Source of the DNA: CAVWZH01 sp963765285
GTDB lineage: Bacteria > Acidobacteriota > Terriglobia > Terriglobales > Acidobacteriaceae
NCBI GenBank assembly: GCA_963765285.1
Contig: CAVXVR010000003.1
Span: 434,001 to 498,000, forward strand
Direction: 5' to 3'
Length of the DNA stretch: 64,000 nt
The notes beneath the pieces are model-generated. The model was given only the letters and a program-made list of their open reading frames with translations, searched no databases and was not told where the DNA came from. The number at the start of each line of letters is the position of its first letter. The first letter of the stretch is position 1. The position numbers and the translations under genes are program-made. This document shows positions 26,507 to 35,406 of this stretch, piece by piece.

Positions 26507-28465
26507 CTACTTGCCCTGGCCGTAGTTGAAGCGGTAGCTCGCGGGCTCGTCGCCTGTCAGGTATCGCGTGTTGTAATTCAGCAGGTCATTGAAGTGTGTC
26601 TCATCCATCGGGAACACCTTGCCCGTGTATGGATACGTGCCCATGCTGCGGAAGGGCAACGGATCGACGCTGTTGCCGCCGGCGGCGTAGAAGTCCATAT
26701 CTTTTTCGTAACCGTTGGCGACAAAGAAATAATCGCGCGTCCAACCCTTGGGTAGCGCGGGCAATTTGGCGGGATCAAAATCGAGCGCGACTTCATCGCC
26801 CGACCCAAACACTACCTGGCGGTCGTCGAAGGAACCCAGCAGCGGGAGCACGTCACCGTAGCGCGTGTACGCGCCCGCCGGGCGAGCGTAAGGGCCGGTT
26901 GCGCTGGCCTTCTCGTAGACATATTTCACGTTGCCCGGCGGCTGGTCTTCGATCTTGAGCGGGAATCCATGGAAGCGTAAATCGGCGCGGGCCAGCGGGA
27001 CCGGCGTGATGCGCGATTGCTGGTCCTGATCGGTGCGGTTGATGAGGATGTTGTCCCAGTAAATTTGCAGATTGGTTTGAATGCGAATGCGCTGCGTGCC
27101 TGCGGGCAGCTTGCCGGTGAGATCGGCGGTCATGGTGCGTGCGCCACCTGCGGGGAATCCGAGGTCATCTACCACGCGTCTCCATCTCCCGGTTGCATCC
27201 TGAGCTTCGAGATAGGGCGCGACTGGCTCGAGGCCGGCTTGATAAGCCGCATACATGCTGGTGGCAGTGAAGTATTCAATTTCGCCATGCATCAGCAACC
27301 AGAGCGGCTCTCCGCGATAGGGCGTGCCGAGATCAAGTTCCAGTGTGTGCATTTTGGCGAAGCCTTGAAACGGCTCGAGGCCGAAGTCTCCGACGTAGCG
27401 GTGAGCGAGCAGGCCGGGAAGAAGGTTGTGGCCGTGCTCATCCCAAGCGCCCGCCGGCGGGACTGCGTCGTGACTGAAGACAACCTTGAACGGCGGGAAC
27501 GGCGGATTGCTGGCGAAGTATTCGTTGGGAAAAACTTCGACACCAGCAGGGTGGTCGATTGCCAGCAGCTTCACTTGATCGAGGTAGACGGCTTCTTCCA
27601 GCGGCTCCATGAAGCGGAAGCTGAGCTTGCCGTTTTTCTCGCGGATCATGTTGCGATCGATCTTGATGTATTCAGTCGGCCGGGGAATGTTGCGCTCGCC
27701 CGGCCCGACCCAGTGACCAATGACGCCATCGCCGAGCATGTCGGCGACTAGCTCGTAGCGCTGACCATCCCAGACGAAGAGCGTGGGGCAGGAGCTGCCG
27801 CGGCGGTCCATTTCGACGTAGCTGTGTTCTTTGTTGGCTTCGACCTCGATCTCATCCTGAACAATGCCTGACGGCCAGATCATGCGGACGACATCGGCTT
27901 GCTTCGCCTGTCCGAGGCCGACGGTGAGGTACAACGAATTCTGGCCGAGGTAGCCGTTCGATCCCGCGATTTCAAATTTCTGGCGAATGCCGTCGGAAAA
28001 AACTTCAACTTTGGTTCCGATGGCGCTTTTGTTGTCGGCGAGGCCCTTGAGATTGAGCCGCAGCCAGTTGTTTTTGTTGCCGCCTTCATTGCGCAACAGA
28101 ATCGCCGGCCCGTGATTCTGCGTGATCAACAGATCGGTCGCGCCATCGTTGTCGTAGTCGCCAGTGATGAAGGCGCGCGGATCTTTGAATTGAATCTTGT
28201 CGAGACCGACGTCGGCGGTGACGTCTTTCCATCCATCAGGGCCGAGATTGCGGAACAGACGGACTTCACCTGTACCATCCGCAGTTTCTCCGGCGGCGAC
28301 GAGATCGACCCAGCCGTCGTTGTCGTAGTCGATGGCGGCGACGCCGAAGGCGCGGACCCAATTCGTCTTCGGTAGTTCGACCTGCTCGAAACTCTTTAGC
28401 CCGATTGTTGCGCCAAAGCTGAGGCCGGGTGAACTCCAGATTCCGTGAAGGCGATATCCGTCCAT
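26507..28465 (-). CDS. Intact C-terminal segment of the frameshifted FG-GAP/ASPIC-UnbV gene
   Basis: Open frame of 652 codons representing the 3' portion of the broken gene at 26507-30033. It starts in the last FG-GAP/VCBS repeats (AAIDYDNDGWVDLVAAG, GDYDNDGATDLLITQNHG) and continues into the ASPIC/UnbV domain (NWLRLNLKGLADNKSAIGTK, GQNSLYLTVGLGQAKQADVV, MIWPSG). It ends with about 350 residues of a conserved but unnamed region containing YELVADMLGDGVIGHWVGPG and DYFFVANGYEKDMDFYAA. The apparent Met at 28465 is not a likely true start, since homology continues upstream in other frames. The protein is probably secreted and calcium-binding through its FG-GAP loops. Confidence 0.72.
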   Translation of the reverse strand: MDGYRLHGIWSSPGLSFGATIGLKSFEQVELPKTNWVRAFGVAAIDYDNDGWVDLVAAGETADGTGEVRLFRNLGPDGWKDVTADVGLDKIQFKDPRAFITGDYDNDGATDLLITQNHGPAILLRNEGGNKNNWLRLNLKGLADNKSAIGTKVEVFSDGIRQKFEIAGSNGYLGQNSLYLTVGLGQAKQADVVRMIWPSGIVQDEIEVEANKEHSYVEMDRRGSSCPTLFVWDGQRYELVADMLGDGVIGHWVGPGERNIPRPTEYIKIDRNMIREKNGKLSFRFMEPLEEAVYLDQVKLLAIDHPAGVEVFPNEYFASNPPFPPFKVVFSHDAVPPAGAWDEHGHNLLPGLLAHRYVGDFGLEPFQGFAKMHTLELDLGTPYRGEPLWLLMHGEIEYFTATSMYAAYQAGLEPVAPYLEAQDATGRWRRVVDDLGFPAGGARTMTADLTGKLPAGTQRIRIQTNLQIYWDNILINRTDQDQQSRITPVPLARADLRFHGFPLKIEDQPPGNVKYVYEKASATGPYARPAGAYTRYGDVLPLLGSFDDRQVVFGSGDEVALDFDPAKLPALPKGWTRDYFFVANGYEKDMDFYAAGGNSVDPLPFRSMGTYPYTGKVFPMDETHFNDLLNYNTRYLTGDEPASYRFNYGQGK

Positions 28466-29208
28466 CCGTCATGGTCGAAGTCGAGACCGAGATGCCGGCG
28501 GCAGACCCGGCGTCCCGCCGCCCACGGGACACGAATTCGGAAAGCTCCTTCTCGGGGATTTTCGAAAATCACAGGGATCAGCTCTCCCTGCGAAATACGA
28601 CCGATAACATGATTTTGCGTCCTCGTTCTCAACTGCCGCGCCAGACTGATCAGATCGATTGCACGATCATTGTTGTAATCCTGCTGATTGCACAAAGGCG
28701 GGCAGGTGGACCGGACAATCCGAGGCCTTGCGTCACGTCGGTGAAGCGTACCGTCGCCATTGTTACGCCACATGAGTTTGAAGCGGGTGCAGCGGCCGGA
28801 TTTTGACCTCGCACACCACATCGGATGGCTCGTCCGATTGCGGCCGGCCAGATCGGCCAAAACCGACCCAGGTACAAGGTCGAGGTCGCCGTCATGATCG
28901 TAGTCGACGAAGTTGGCGCCGACGGCGAAACCAGCGACTCTTGATTTCGGCAGCTGCCGTCCGATCCTTGAACGTTGCCGTTCTTCTCATTGTGCAAAAG
29001 CAGCACGACCTTGCCAGCTGCTACCGCGAGGTCGGGACTCCGTCATTGTCATAATCACCGGCAGTGCAGCCGATCTCCCGGAGGACCGGATCGATTCCTG
29101 CTGCTTGAGTCACGTCTTCGAATCTTGCCATTTCCAAGATTGCGATAGAGAGCCATCGCACCTTTCGGGCCATCGCACGATAGAAAGAGATCGAGCTTTC
29201 CGTCACCG

Positions 29209-30033
29209 TCATAGTCGAGAAAGCAAGCGCCAGAACCAAGGACGACGCGATCGACCTGCGGGGTGTGGGGCATCAGTGACGCCAGGCCGGAATCCTTCGT
29301 CACATCCACAAACTTGACCGAAATCTGCGGCTGGAACTTTTTGCGGAGCCAGTGGCGATTCTTCCGCCAGCGAATATTTGCCTTGATCTCCGTAGGCGAG
29401 GCCGATGGGGGTGCCGAGTTTCTCCTGGGTGATGTGCTGGAAGCGGGCTAGATGCTCGTGGGCCTGGGCCGCGTCGCCCGACTGCTGGTAGGCGCGCGCG
29501 ATTCCGAACTCGGCCGAGGCATGCTGTGGGTTCAGCTTGAGCGCGTGCTCGAAGGCGTCGATGGCCTGGGGAAACTGCTTGTCTTGCGCATAAGAAGCGC
29601 CGAGAAAATACCAGGTGTCGGCATCGTTCGGATCGAGCGTAGTGACGCGGTGAAAAGCATCGACGGCGGCCTGTGCGTTGCCTGAATTCTTGTACAGCAG
29701 GCCTAGGTTGTACCATCCGCGCGGATCGTCGGGAGTGCGCTTGGTTGCTTCCTCAAGCAGTGGCTTGGCAGCTTCGATCCGGGTGAGGTTGAGCAGCGCG
29801 ATGCCTTGATTGAGACTCGCAATTTGCAGGGTCGGATCGAGAGTGCCGGCTTCTTGAAACGCTTTCAGACCTTTTTCGAAGAGCTGCTGGTTCATGTACG
29901 CCGCGCCCAGGTTGTTGACGCGGGCGGCTTGGGCGGGATTTGCAGGCGCGCTTTTCTGTGGAGCAGCAGCAGCAAAGGTGGTGACGGCGGCCAGCAGCGC
30001 AATGAAACTCGCAGTCAGTGCCTTTGGAAGCAT
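29209..30033 (-). CDS. Intact N-terminal TPR segment of the same broken gene
   Basis: Open frame of 274 codons with a signal peptide (MLPKALTASFIALLAAVTTF) and about five tetratricopeptide repeats (VNNLGAAYMNQQLFEKGLKA, GWYNLGLLYKNSGNAQAAVD, TWYFLGASYAQDKQFPQAID, AEFGIARAYQQSGDAAQAHE). After AEESPLAPQKVPAA the frame is wrong: the FG-GAP continuation (ISVKFVDVTKDSGLAS) is in another frame. The last 40 residues of this frame are therefore not genuine. TPRs ahead of FG-GAP/ASPIC modules recur in Acidobacteriota. Its start is 100 bases after the CRTAC1-like gene, across CACAGAGG-type repeats. Confidence 0.72.
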   Translation of the reverse strand: MLPKALTASFIALLAAVTTFAAAAPQKSAPANPAQAARVNNLGAAYMNQQLFEKGLKAFQEAGTLDPTLQIASLNQGIALLNLTRIEAAKPLLEEATKRTPDDPRGWYNLGLLYKNSGNAQAAVDAFHRVTTLDPNDADTWYFLGASYAQDKQFPQAIDAFEHALKLNPQHASAEFGIARAYQQSGDAAQAHEHLARFQHITQEKLGTPIGLAYGDQGKYSLAEESPLAPQKVPAADFGQVCGCDEGFRPGVTDAPHPAGRSRRPWFWRLLSRL

Positions 30034-30047
30034 GTGCAGAAGAATTT

Positions 30048-30115
30048 AACCACAGAGGGCACTGGGGACACAGAGAAAAACATTCACCACAGAGGGCACA
30101 GAGGACACGGAGAAA
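30048..30115. repeat. Two CACAGAGGGCAC-type tandem repeat units
   Basis: Two adjacent units, ACCACAGAGGGCACTGGGGA onward and ACCACAGAGGGCACAGAGGA onward, each end in CACAGAGAAA or CACGGAGAAA. They fill the gap between the CRTAC1-like gene and the TPR gene and match the leader of the S9 peptidase gene (12887-12914). Confidence 0.7.
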
Positions 30116-30133
30116 CGCAAAACAAACCAAATA

Positions 30134-31870
30134 TTATTTCTTTACGGCGTAGGTTTGTGGCTTTCCGTAGGGTGCCGTTGCCACGACTCCCTTTCCTTCT
30201 TCAACCGTCACGGTTTGGCCTGCGTTGAGGTTGGACAGCTTTTCGACCTGGCCGCTTGGCCAGTCGATTTCAATAGAATCTGCCTTGGTGTCGGTTCCCA
30301 GGCCGAAAGTCAGGACTAGTTCGCTTTGCGATAAATAACTCGACCCGCTGCGCAGCATCTGCCATTGCTGGTCTTTGCCGACGGTGATGCGTACGATCGC
30401 GCCGATGCCATCGCGATTCGATTTTGTTCCCTTCAACTTCACGCGCACACTATGATTGGTCCCGCCCTCGTTGTGAAAAAGGTAGACCCGGCCGCCGTTG
30501 GTGGTCATGAGAACGTCGAGCGCGCCGTCGTTGTCGATATCGGCGTAAGCTGCGCCGCGCGCGACTCTGGGCGCGGCAAACGCGGAGCCCGCGGAATCTG
30601 TGACTTCTTTGAAGGTTCCACCGCCCAGGTTGCGGAACAGGTGCGGCGGTTCGGCGTAGCTGACGCGCTTTTGCACACGCTGAATCTGGTCTTCAATGTG
30701 GCCGTCGGCGACCAGGATGTCGGGCCAGCCGTCGTTGTCGTAATCAAAAAAGAAACAGCCGAAACCGAGAGTGACCAAAGTCGCGCGGCCCACTTCTGAG
30801 CGCGGGGCTTCGTCCACGAATAAGCCACTGCCTTCGTTGTGATAGAGCGAGAGCATTTGGTTGGCGAAGTTGGTGATGATAATGCTGGCGTGGCCGGAGC
30901 GGTCGTAGTCGGCGGCATCGACGCCCATGCCGGCGCGCGCGACGCCATCTTCGCTGAACGCTATGCCGGCGGTGACGCCGCGTTCTTCGAAGGTTCCGTC
31001 GTGCTTGTTCAAATACAGTTTGTTGGGCTGGGTGTCGTTGGCCAGCAGAATGTCGGGCCAGCCGTCGTTGTTGTAGTCGAGAATGGCGACGCCAAGGGTC
31101 TTCGATGTCGGGTCGAAAAGTTTTGCTTTCTGCGTGGCATCTTCGAACTTGCCGTTGCCGAGATTGTGCCACAGGCGGACAGACGATCCTTTGTAGGATT
31201 CGGGCGTGCAGTAGGATTTGTTCGTGCCGTCGAGCGTGCAGAAGAGATCGGTCTCGATTGACCACTGCACGTAATTCGCGACCACGAGATCGAGCTTGCC
31301 GTCGCGGTCGTAATCCACCCAGGCAGCGCTGGTGGAAAATTCGTTCGGGCCCCAGAGCCCGGCGGGCTTGGTGACGTCGGTGAACGTGCCGTTGCCGTTG
31401 TTGTGGAACAAATGGCTCTGGCCGAGCGCACTGATGAAAAGATCGTCGTAGCCATCGTTGTCGTAATCGCCGACGGCGATGCCTAGTCCGAACATTGGGA
31501 TGGCCAGGCCCGCCTTCTGCGTTACGTCGGTGAAGGTTCCGTCGTGGTTGTTGTGATAGAGCTTCAGCGTGGATACGAGGCCGGGATGGCCGGGCCAGTT
31601 TTCTCCGTTGACCAGCAGGATGTCGGGCCATCCGTCGTTGTCGTAGTCGATGAAGGCGCCGCCCGGACCCATGGTTTCAGGGAGATATTTTTTTCCGTAC
31701 GCGGCGTTGTTGTGGAGGAAGTGGATGCCGGCCTGGGCGGTGATATCGCGGAATTGGATGGTCTGGGCATGAAGGCGAGGTGCGATCAGTAATATCGCCG
31801 CCAACCCGTAAACCAGCAACGGAGCGGCGAAAGAAGAAAAAGGAGCCGAGTGCAGTGTCTGCTTCTGCAT
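30134..31870 (-). CDS. CRTAC1-like secreted protein (FG-GAP/VCBS repeats plus ASPIC-UnbV)
   Basis: Exported protein of 578 residues. A signal peptide (LLVYGLAAILLIAPRLHAQ) is followed by at least six FG-GAP/VCBS calcium-binding loops of the form DYDNDGWPDILL, at roughly 45-residue spacing, which build a beta-propeller. A C-terminal ASPIC/UnbV domain follows (NRDGIGAIVRITVGKDQQWQ, DSIEIDWPSGQVEKL). Members of this family are common in Acidobacteriota and Planctomycetota with unknown function. Its ATG overlaps the stop of the multiheme cytochrome gene by one base (TAATG), so translation is coupled. That coupling suggests the two act together at the cell envelope. Confidence 0.87.
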   Translation of the reverse strand: MQKQTLHSAPFSSFAAPLLVYGLAAILLIAPRLHAQTIQFRDITAQAGIHFLHNNAAYGKKYLPETMGPGGAFIDYDNDGWPDILLVNGENWPGHPGLVSTLKLYHNNHDGTFTDVTQKAGLAIPMFGLGIAVGDYDNDGYDDLFISALGQSHLFHNNGNGTFTDVTKPAGLWGPNEFSTSAAWVDYDRDGKLDLVVANYVQWSIETDLFCTLDGTNKSYCTPESYKGSSVRLWHNLGNGKFEDATQKAKLFDPTSKTLGVAILDYNNDGWPDILLANDTQPNKLYLNKHDGTFEERGVTAGIAFSEDGVARAGMGVDAADYDRSGHASIIITNFANQMLSLYHNEGSGLFVDEAPRSEVGRATLVTLGFGCFFFDYDNDGWPDILVADGHIEDQIQRVQKRVSYAEPPHLFRNLGGGTFKEVTDSAGSAFAAPRVARGAAYADIDNDGALDVLMTTNGGRVYLFHNEGGTNHSVRVKLKGTKSNRDGIGAIVRITVGKDQQWQMLRSGSSYLSQSELVLTFGLGTDTKADSIEIDWPSGQVEKLSNLNAGQTVTVEEGKGVVATAPYGKPQTYAVKK

Positions 31871-34755
31871 TATTTGAAGGCTCCGCTTGATGCGGTGGAG
31901 CTGAACGCGAGCCGGGCGCTGCCCGGCCGGACAGCCGAGGCGGCTGTCCCTACGCGTTTCGTGGTGACTATCGGCAACGGTACCGACGTATGCTCGTGGA
32001 TGGCCTGGCGTTCGTTGTTGTCTTCGGGATGGAGCTGGCGGTAGGGGCCGGTGATGGTCTGGGAGGACTCGTCGGCCTTGAAGCGCAGGTAACGGACCTG
32101 GTGTTCGTGGGCTTGTTTTTCGTCACCCAGTCCGCTGTAGCAGAGCATCAGGTTGTAATGCGCCTGAAGATCTTCAGGATCCACGGCGAGGACCGATTGC
32201 AGCACAGAGATCGCGTCGCTGTATTTGCGTTGCAGAAATAGAGTGCGGCCAAGATCGTTCAGGGCCACGCGGTCGCGGGGATATTGCGCAAGAACTTTGC
32301 GCAGATGCTGCGCGGCGCGATCGTAGTTGCCGTCACTGCGCAGGACCCGCGCATAGAAGTAGTTGGCGCGCGCCAGATCGGGGCTGAGCGACAACGCTTT
32401 TTCCAACACCACGCGCGCACGCGCCATATCGCCTTCCTGCACCGCGGCGCGGCCAAGGTTGACCCAGCCGTCGGGATTCTTGGGATCGATTTCGGTGACT
32501 TTCTGGAAAGCGGCAGCTGCGGCTTTTAGGTCTCCTTGAAGAAATAATCCGATTCCGTAATCATTCCAGCGCTGCCAGTCGTCCGCTTGCAACACAACTT
32601 TCGGCTGCGGCGCAGGCGAATTGTGTGGCGTCACGCTCAGCGTAATCTCATCCTCTGCGATTGCAACGACGGGCAGATCGGGAATCTGCTCGCGTTTAGC
32701 GGAAACTCCCGTCAGCGGAGCAGTGAAAGTGAATTGCCGATCGTCGTAGTCTGCCGTGACGTCGGGCTTCGGCGAGGCTGGGTCTGACGCTCCGGCGAAG
32801 GAGAACTGAGTGTTCCACCATGCGAACTTGCGATAGCACAGGCGGGCGTGCAGCGTGATTTTGTTTCCGGCGTTGTCGGGAATGTGCAGGCGATAGTGCA
32901 CCGTGTCGGCCGCGCCGGGAGGAATTAGTCGGACGTAAACCACGGCGCGCGTGGCCCAGGCGTTGCGCTTGTTGACGGGATTGCCATGGCCGTCGATCTG
33001 CAACGAACGGTAAAAGTGCGCGCCTTTTTCTACCGGGCCTTTGCCATTGTCTTCGACCATGCCGCTCCAGAAAACGGTCTGGCCTTTGTCGTCTGTTCCC
33101 TTCAGTTCGAGCCAGGTGTCGTAGGCGTCGACGGTGCCGCCGGGGAAAAAGTGTCCGATCTTTTTGGTGCGGACCACCACATCCAAGCGGACGGTATCAC
33201 CGCGGCGGACCACCGGCTGCACGCGGCTGAGCGGCGCGGTCACGGCAGCAGCTTCGGTGTCGGTCGCGGGAGTGATTTTGGTTTCGGCTTCTTCGCCAAC
33301 GGCAAAAGTTGTCGACAGCTCGGATTGGCCTACGGACGCCGTCGAGCGCGTCTCGGGCTCCGGGGAGAGCGCGAAAATATCCACGCTCAGAATTTTGTTT
33401 TTCAGAAAATCTTCGGTGATCTTGAGCTGCTCGTTGTCTTCGTTGGCGGTGGGCAGAGCCGTGTTGGCGCCGGGGAAACGGTGCGAGTGGACTTTGCCGT
33501 CGATGTTGCCGAAATCTTTCGAGGGGGCGAGCGGCATGTGGCAGTCGGCGCATTGCTGCGCTTTGGGAGGGTAGTAGAAAGAACGCGCGCCTTGACCGGA
33601 TACGCCGCTGGCCTGCCAGTTGTCATATTCGTTGAAGCCGCGGAACCAGCGGTAGTGATTTACCGGAACGTCGAGATGCACTTTGTGGCAGCTCGAGCAA
33701 AACTCGGCGGTCTGCTCGCGCATGAATGGTTTGAGGAAAACTCGGCGGTGCGGCTCGGGATTCAGCTTGATGAGGAAATCGTGGAGCGCGCGCGCGACCG
33801 GATTCTGGGTGGCGGCCAATTCATGCAGTTTGGGATATTCGAGGTAAAAATCTCCCTGGCCCATGGTGCTCTTCACGTCCGCGATAGAGTGGCACATCAT
33901 GCAGCCGAGGCCAGCTTGCGATTCGGGACGATGCACGATTTGCTTGATGGGAGTATCCATCAGGCCGCTGTAGAGCACGGCGGGATCGTGGCAGCCGCCG
34001 CACCATTTCGAAGGGCGGGTGCCGACAGTATCCTGCATGTATTCGATGGCTTTGCGATACCACTGATTGTTGAACGACGAAAAATGATGGGCGGAACTGA
34101 ACCATTGGTTGTAGATATCTTCGTGACAGCGCTTGCAGGATTCCGACTCCATGAAAAACTTGCTGGGAATTTTCTGGCCGCCGTAGACCTGAGCGGAGCT
34201 GGGGAAGAACGCGCCGTTGGGACCGTCGCCTTCGCCATCCATGGTCGCGGCCGGCATTTGCGGATTCTCGATGCGGCCGCGGCGCTGCCAGCGCGATTCG
34301 CGGACGTAGCGGGCGGCGTATCCCAGAGCGGCCAGCAATGCCAGGCAGAGGCCGACGCGGAGAATTGCGCTCGCCCGGCTCGGGGCAAGCCATCCGCGCT
34401 TGCCTGCGAGATCCGCGAGAACGAAGCCGACACCGACGAGGCAGAGGATGATGTGGAGATACAGCCAGTTCCATTCCGCTCTCGCCGTGCCCAGCTTGAT
34501 GAGGACTGCGCCGAGAATTCCACCGGCGGTGAGCAGTATCCAGCCGAGCCTTGCGGTCCAACTCGCGGCTTTCAACAAGCTGGCTGCATAGACCAGCAGC
34601 AGGATTGTGGCCACGACTCCCCCCGTGGCGTGAAGCAGGACGACGGCTGGATAGACAAGGTTCGATTGCGGGAAGGCGTAAAGATAAACGGCCGAGATAA
34701 ACAGAAAGATCAGCAGCCCAGGCAGTGCGCGACGGCGAAGGAATTCCCTAGACAT
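31870..34755 (-). CDS. Five-heme cytochrome c with membrane anchor and C-terminal TPRs
   Basis: Membrane-attached electron carrier of 961 residues. The first 150 residues contain four or five transmembrane helices. A periplasmic multiheme region follows with five CxxCH motifs at 207-211, 252-256, 285-289, 353-357 and 402-406, resembling cytochrome c-554-like proteins. A beta-rich domain follows, and then about five TPRs (about 740-905). The final 30 residues are encoded by a palindromic repeat (31911-31949) and look foreign. It is the first gene of an operon with a CRTAC1-like protein (one-base overlap) and the broken TPR/ASPIC gene. Its redox partner and substrate are unknown. Confidence 0.87.
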   Translation of the reverse strand: MSREFLRRRALPGLLIFLFISAVYLYAFPQSNLVYPAVVLLHATGGVVATILLLVYAASLLKAASWTARLGWILLTAGGILGAVLIKLGTARAEWNWLYLHIILCLVGVGFVLADLAGKRGWLAPSRASAILRVGLCLALLAALGYAARYVRESRWQRRGRIENPQMPAATMDGEGDGPNGAFFPSSAQVYGGQKIPSKFFMESESCKRCHEDIYNQWFSSAHHFSSFNNQWYRKAIEYMQDTVGTRPSKWCGGCHDPAVLYSGLMDTPIKQIVHRPESQAGLGCMMCHSIADVKSTMGQGDFYLEYPKLHELAATQNPVARALHDFLIKLNPEPHRRVFLKPFMREQTAEFCSSCHKVHLDVPVNHYRWFRGFNEYDNWQASGVSGQGARSFYYPPKAQQCADCHMPLAPSKDFGNIDGKVHSHRFPGANTALPTANEDNEQLKITEDFLKNKILSVDIFALSPEPETRSTASVGQSELSTTFAVGEEAETKITPATDTEAAAVTAPLSRVQPVVRRGDTVRLDVVVRTKKIGHFFPGGTVDAYDTWLELKGTDDKGQTVFWSGMVEDNGKGPVEKGAHFYRSLQIDGHGNPVNKRNAWATRAVVYVRLIPPGAADTVHYRLHIPDNAGNKITLHARLCYRKFAWWNTQFSFAGASDPASPKPDVTADYDDRQFTFTAPLTGVSAKREQIPDLPVVAIAEDEITLSVTPHNSPAPQPKVVLQADDWQRWNDYGIGLFLQGDLKAAAAAFQKVTEIDPKNPDGWVNLGRAAVQEGDMARARVVLEKALSLSPDLARANYFYARVLRSDGNYDRAAQHLRKVLAQYPRDRVALNDLGRTLFLQRKYSDAISVLQSVLAVDPEDLQAHYNLMLCYSGLGDEKQAHEHQVRYLRFKADESSQTITGPYRQLHPEDNNERQAIHEHTSVPLPIVTTKRVGTAASAVRPGSARLAFSSTASSGAFK
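31911..31949. repeat. Palindromic repeat encoding the C-terminal tail of the cytochrome
   Basis: Two stems: GCCGGGC / GCCCGGC around GCT (31911-31927) and GGACAGCCG / CGGCTGTCC around AGG (31929-31949). The second shares the GACAGCCGCCTCG core, in opposite orientation, with the insert at 13646-13764. Confidence 0.75.
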
Positions 34756-34899
34756 TTCTGCTATTCACAAAGGCCGCGCCGGGCTGACATAAACCCACGG
34801 GTGAACGCCAGCCTATCCCGGGAGCAATTTGCACGAAATAGTATAAAGGCACTAAACGGGTGATCCGGGTGGAGGCGGTGTCAGAGTAGGGAGAGACCG

Positions 34900-35253
34900 C
34901 TAGAACTCGAAATATCCACCATGGCTGGCTCGACGGTGGCCGCCCTCGGTTCCGGTAGCGGGAAGAAGACCGACCACACCGCGAAGGTTTTCCCAGGCAG
35001 CCTCGTTCAAGGCAGGGTCCGAGCCGACAAGTTCGCGGATCATCTCCCAGGCGGCGATGTTGAGAGCACCCTCGGGGGCCGGGCCCATGGCGAGAGAAAC
35101 GGAGCATTGCGGACAAAAACAGATTCGGCGGGCGGCCGATTTTTGCCGTGGGCGGATACCGACGGTTTGAGAAAACATATAGACCGCGACGGACTTGTGT
35201 CCGGCTTCGAGTTCGCGGTTACAGCGAAGACAGTACAGGTTCTCCAAAGACAT
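34900..35253 (-). CDS. Small zinc-ribbon-like hypothetical protein
   Basis: Protein of 117 residues from the ATG at 35253. Cys8-x2-Cys11 near the N-terminus and Cys47-x2-Cys50 make a probable zinc ribbon. The rest is charged, with helical ALNIAAWEMIREL and ALNEAAWENLRGV segments, and has a Gly-rich tail. The ribosome site before 35253 is weak (AAGGGG directly adjacent); a GTG at 35283 is the alternative. I recognise no family name. It is divergent from the Nudix gene and 144 bases from the cytochrome operon, with no clear link to either. Confidence 0.62.
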   Translation of the reverse strand: MSLENLYCLRCNRELEAGHKSVAVYMFSQTVGIRPRQKSAARRICFCPQCSVSLAMGPAPEGALNIAAWEMIRELVGSDPALNEAAWENLRGVVGLLPATGTEGGHRRASHGGYFEF

Positions 35254-35406
35254 CCCCTTGTGTGGCCGGTTGAAGCGCCACACAAATACTGTTCCGGCGC
35301 GACCGCGGGATGCAAGTGCGTAGAAGGATTCCCGGGAAGCATCGGCCTCAGCCGAACCAAGATGTGCTCTACCCAGGAACCGTAGGGATCGGGCACCCTA
35401 ACCAGC

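Larger units (their letters stand above)
26507..30033 (-). pseudogene. TPR / FG-GAP / ASPIC-UnbV protein interrupted by many frameshifts
   Basis: One ancestral gene of about 1170 codons is readable only by changing frame many times. Intact ends are a signal peptide plus TPRs (30033 to about 29315) and a long C-terminal part (28465 to 26507). Between 29315 and 28440 the motifs FLDYDGDGKLDLFL, GDYDNDGV, NFVDYDHDGDLDL, MWRNNGDGT, TDVTQGLGL, DYNNDRAIDLI and LDFDHDGWTDIAF follow each other in the right order but in alternating frames. That requires about eight or nine indels, mostly one extra base. Few substitutions are needed, so a bad consensus or very recent decay are both possible. It is the last gene of the cytochrome/CRTAC1 operon. 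Confidence 0.8.

Noticed and set aside
32986..34863. 625-codon open frame antisense to the multiheme cytochrome gene
   Set aside because: The sense strand has five CxxCH motifs and TPRs; the antisense product shows no recognisable domain.
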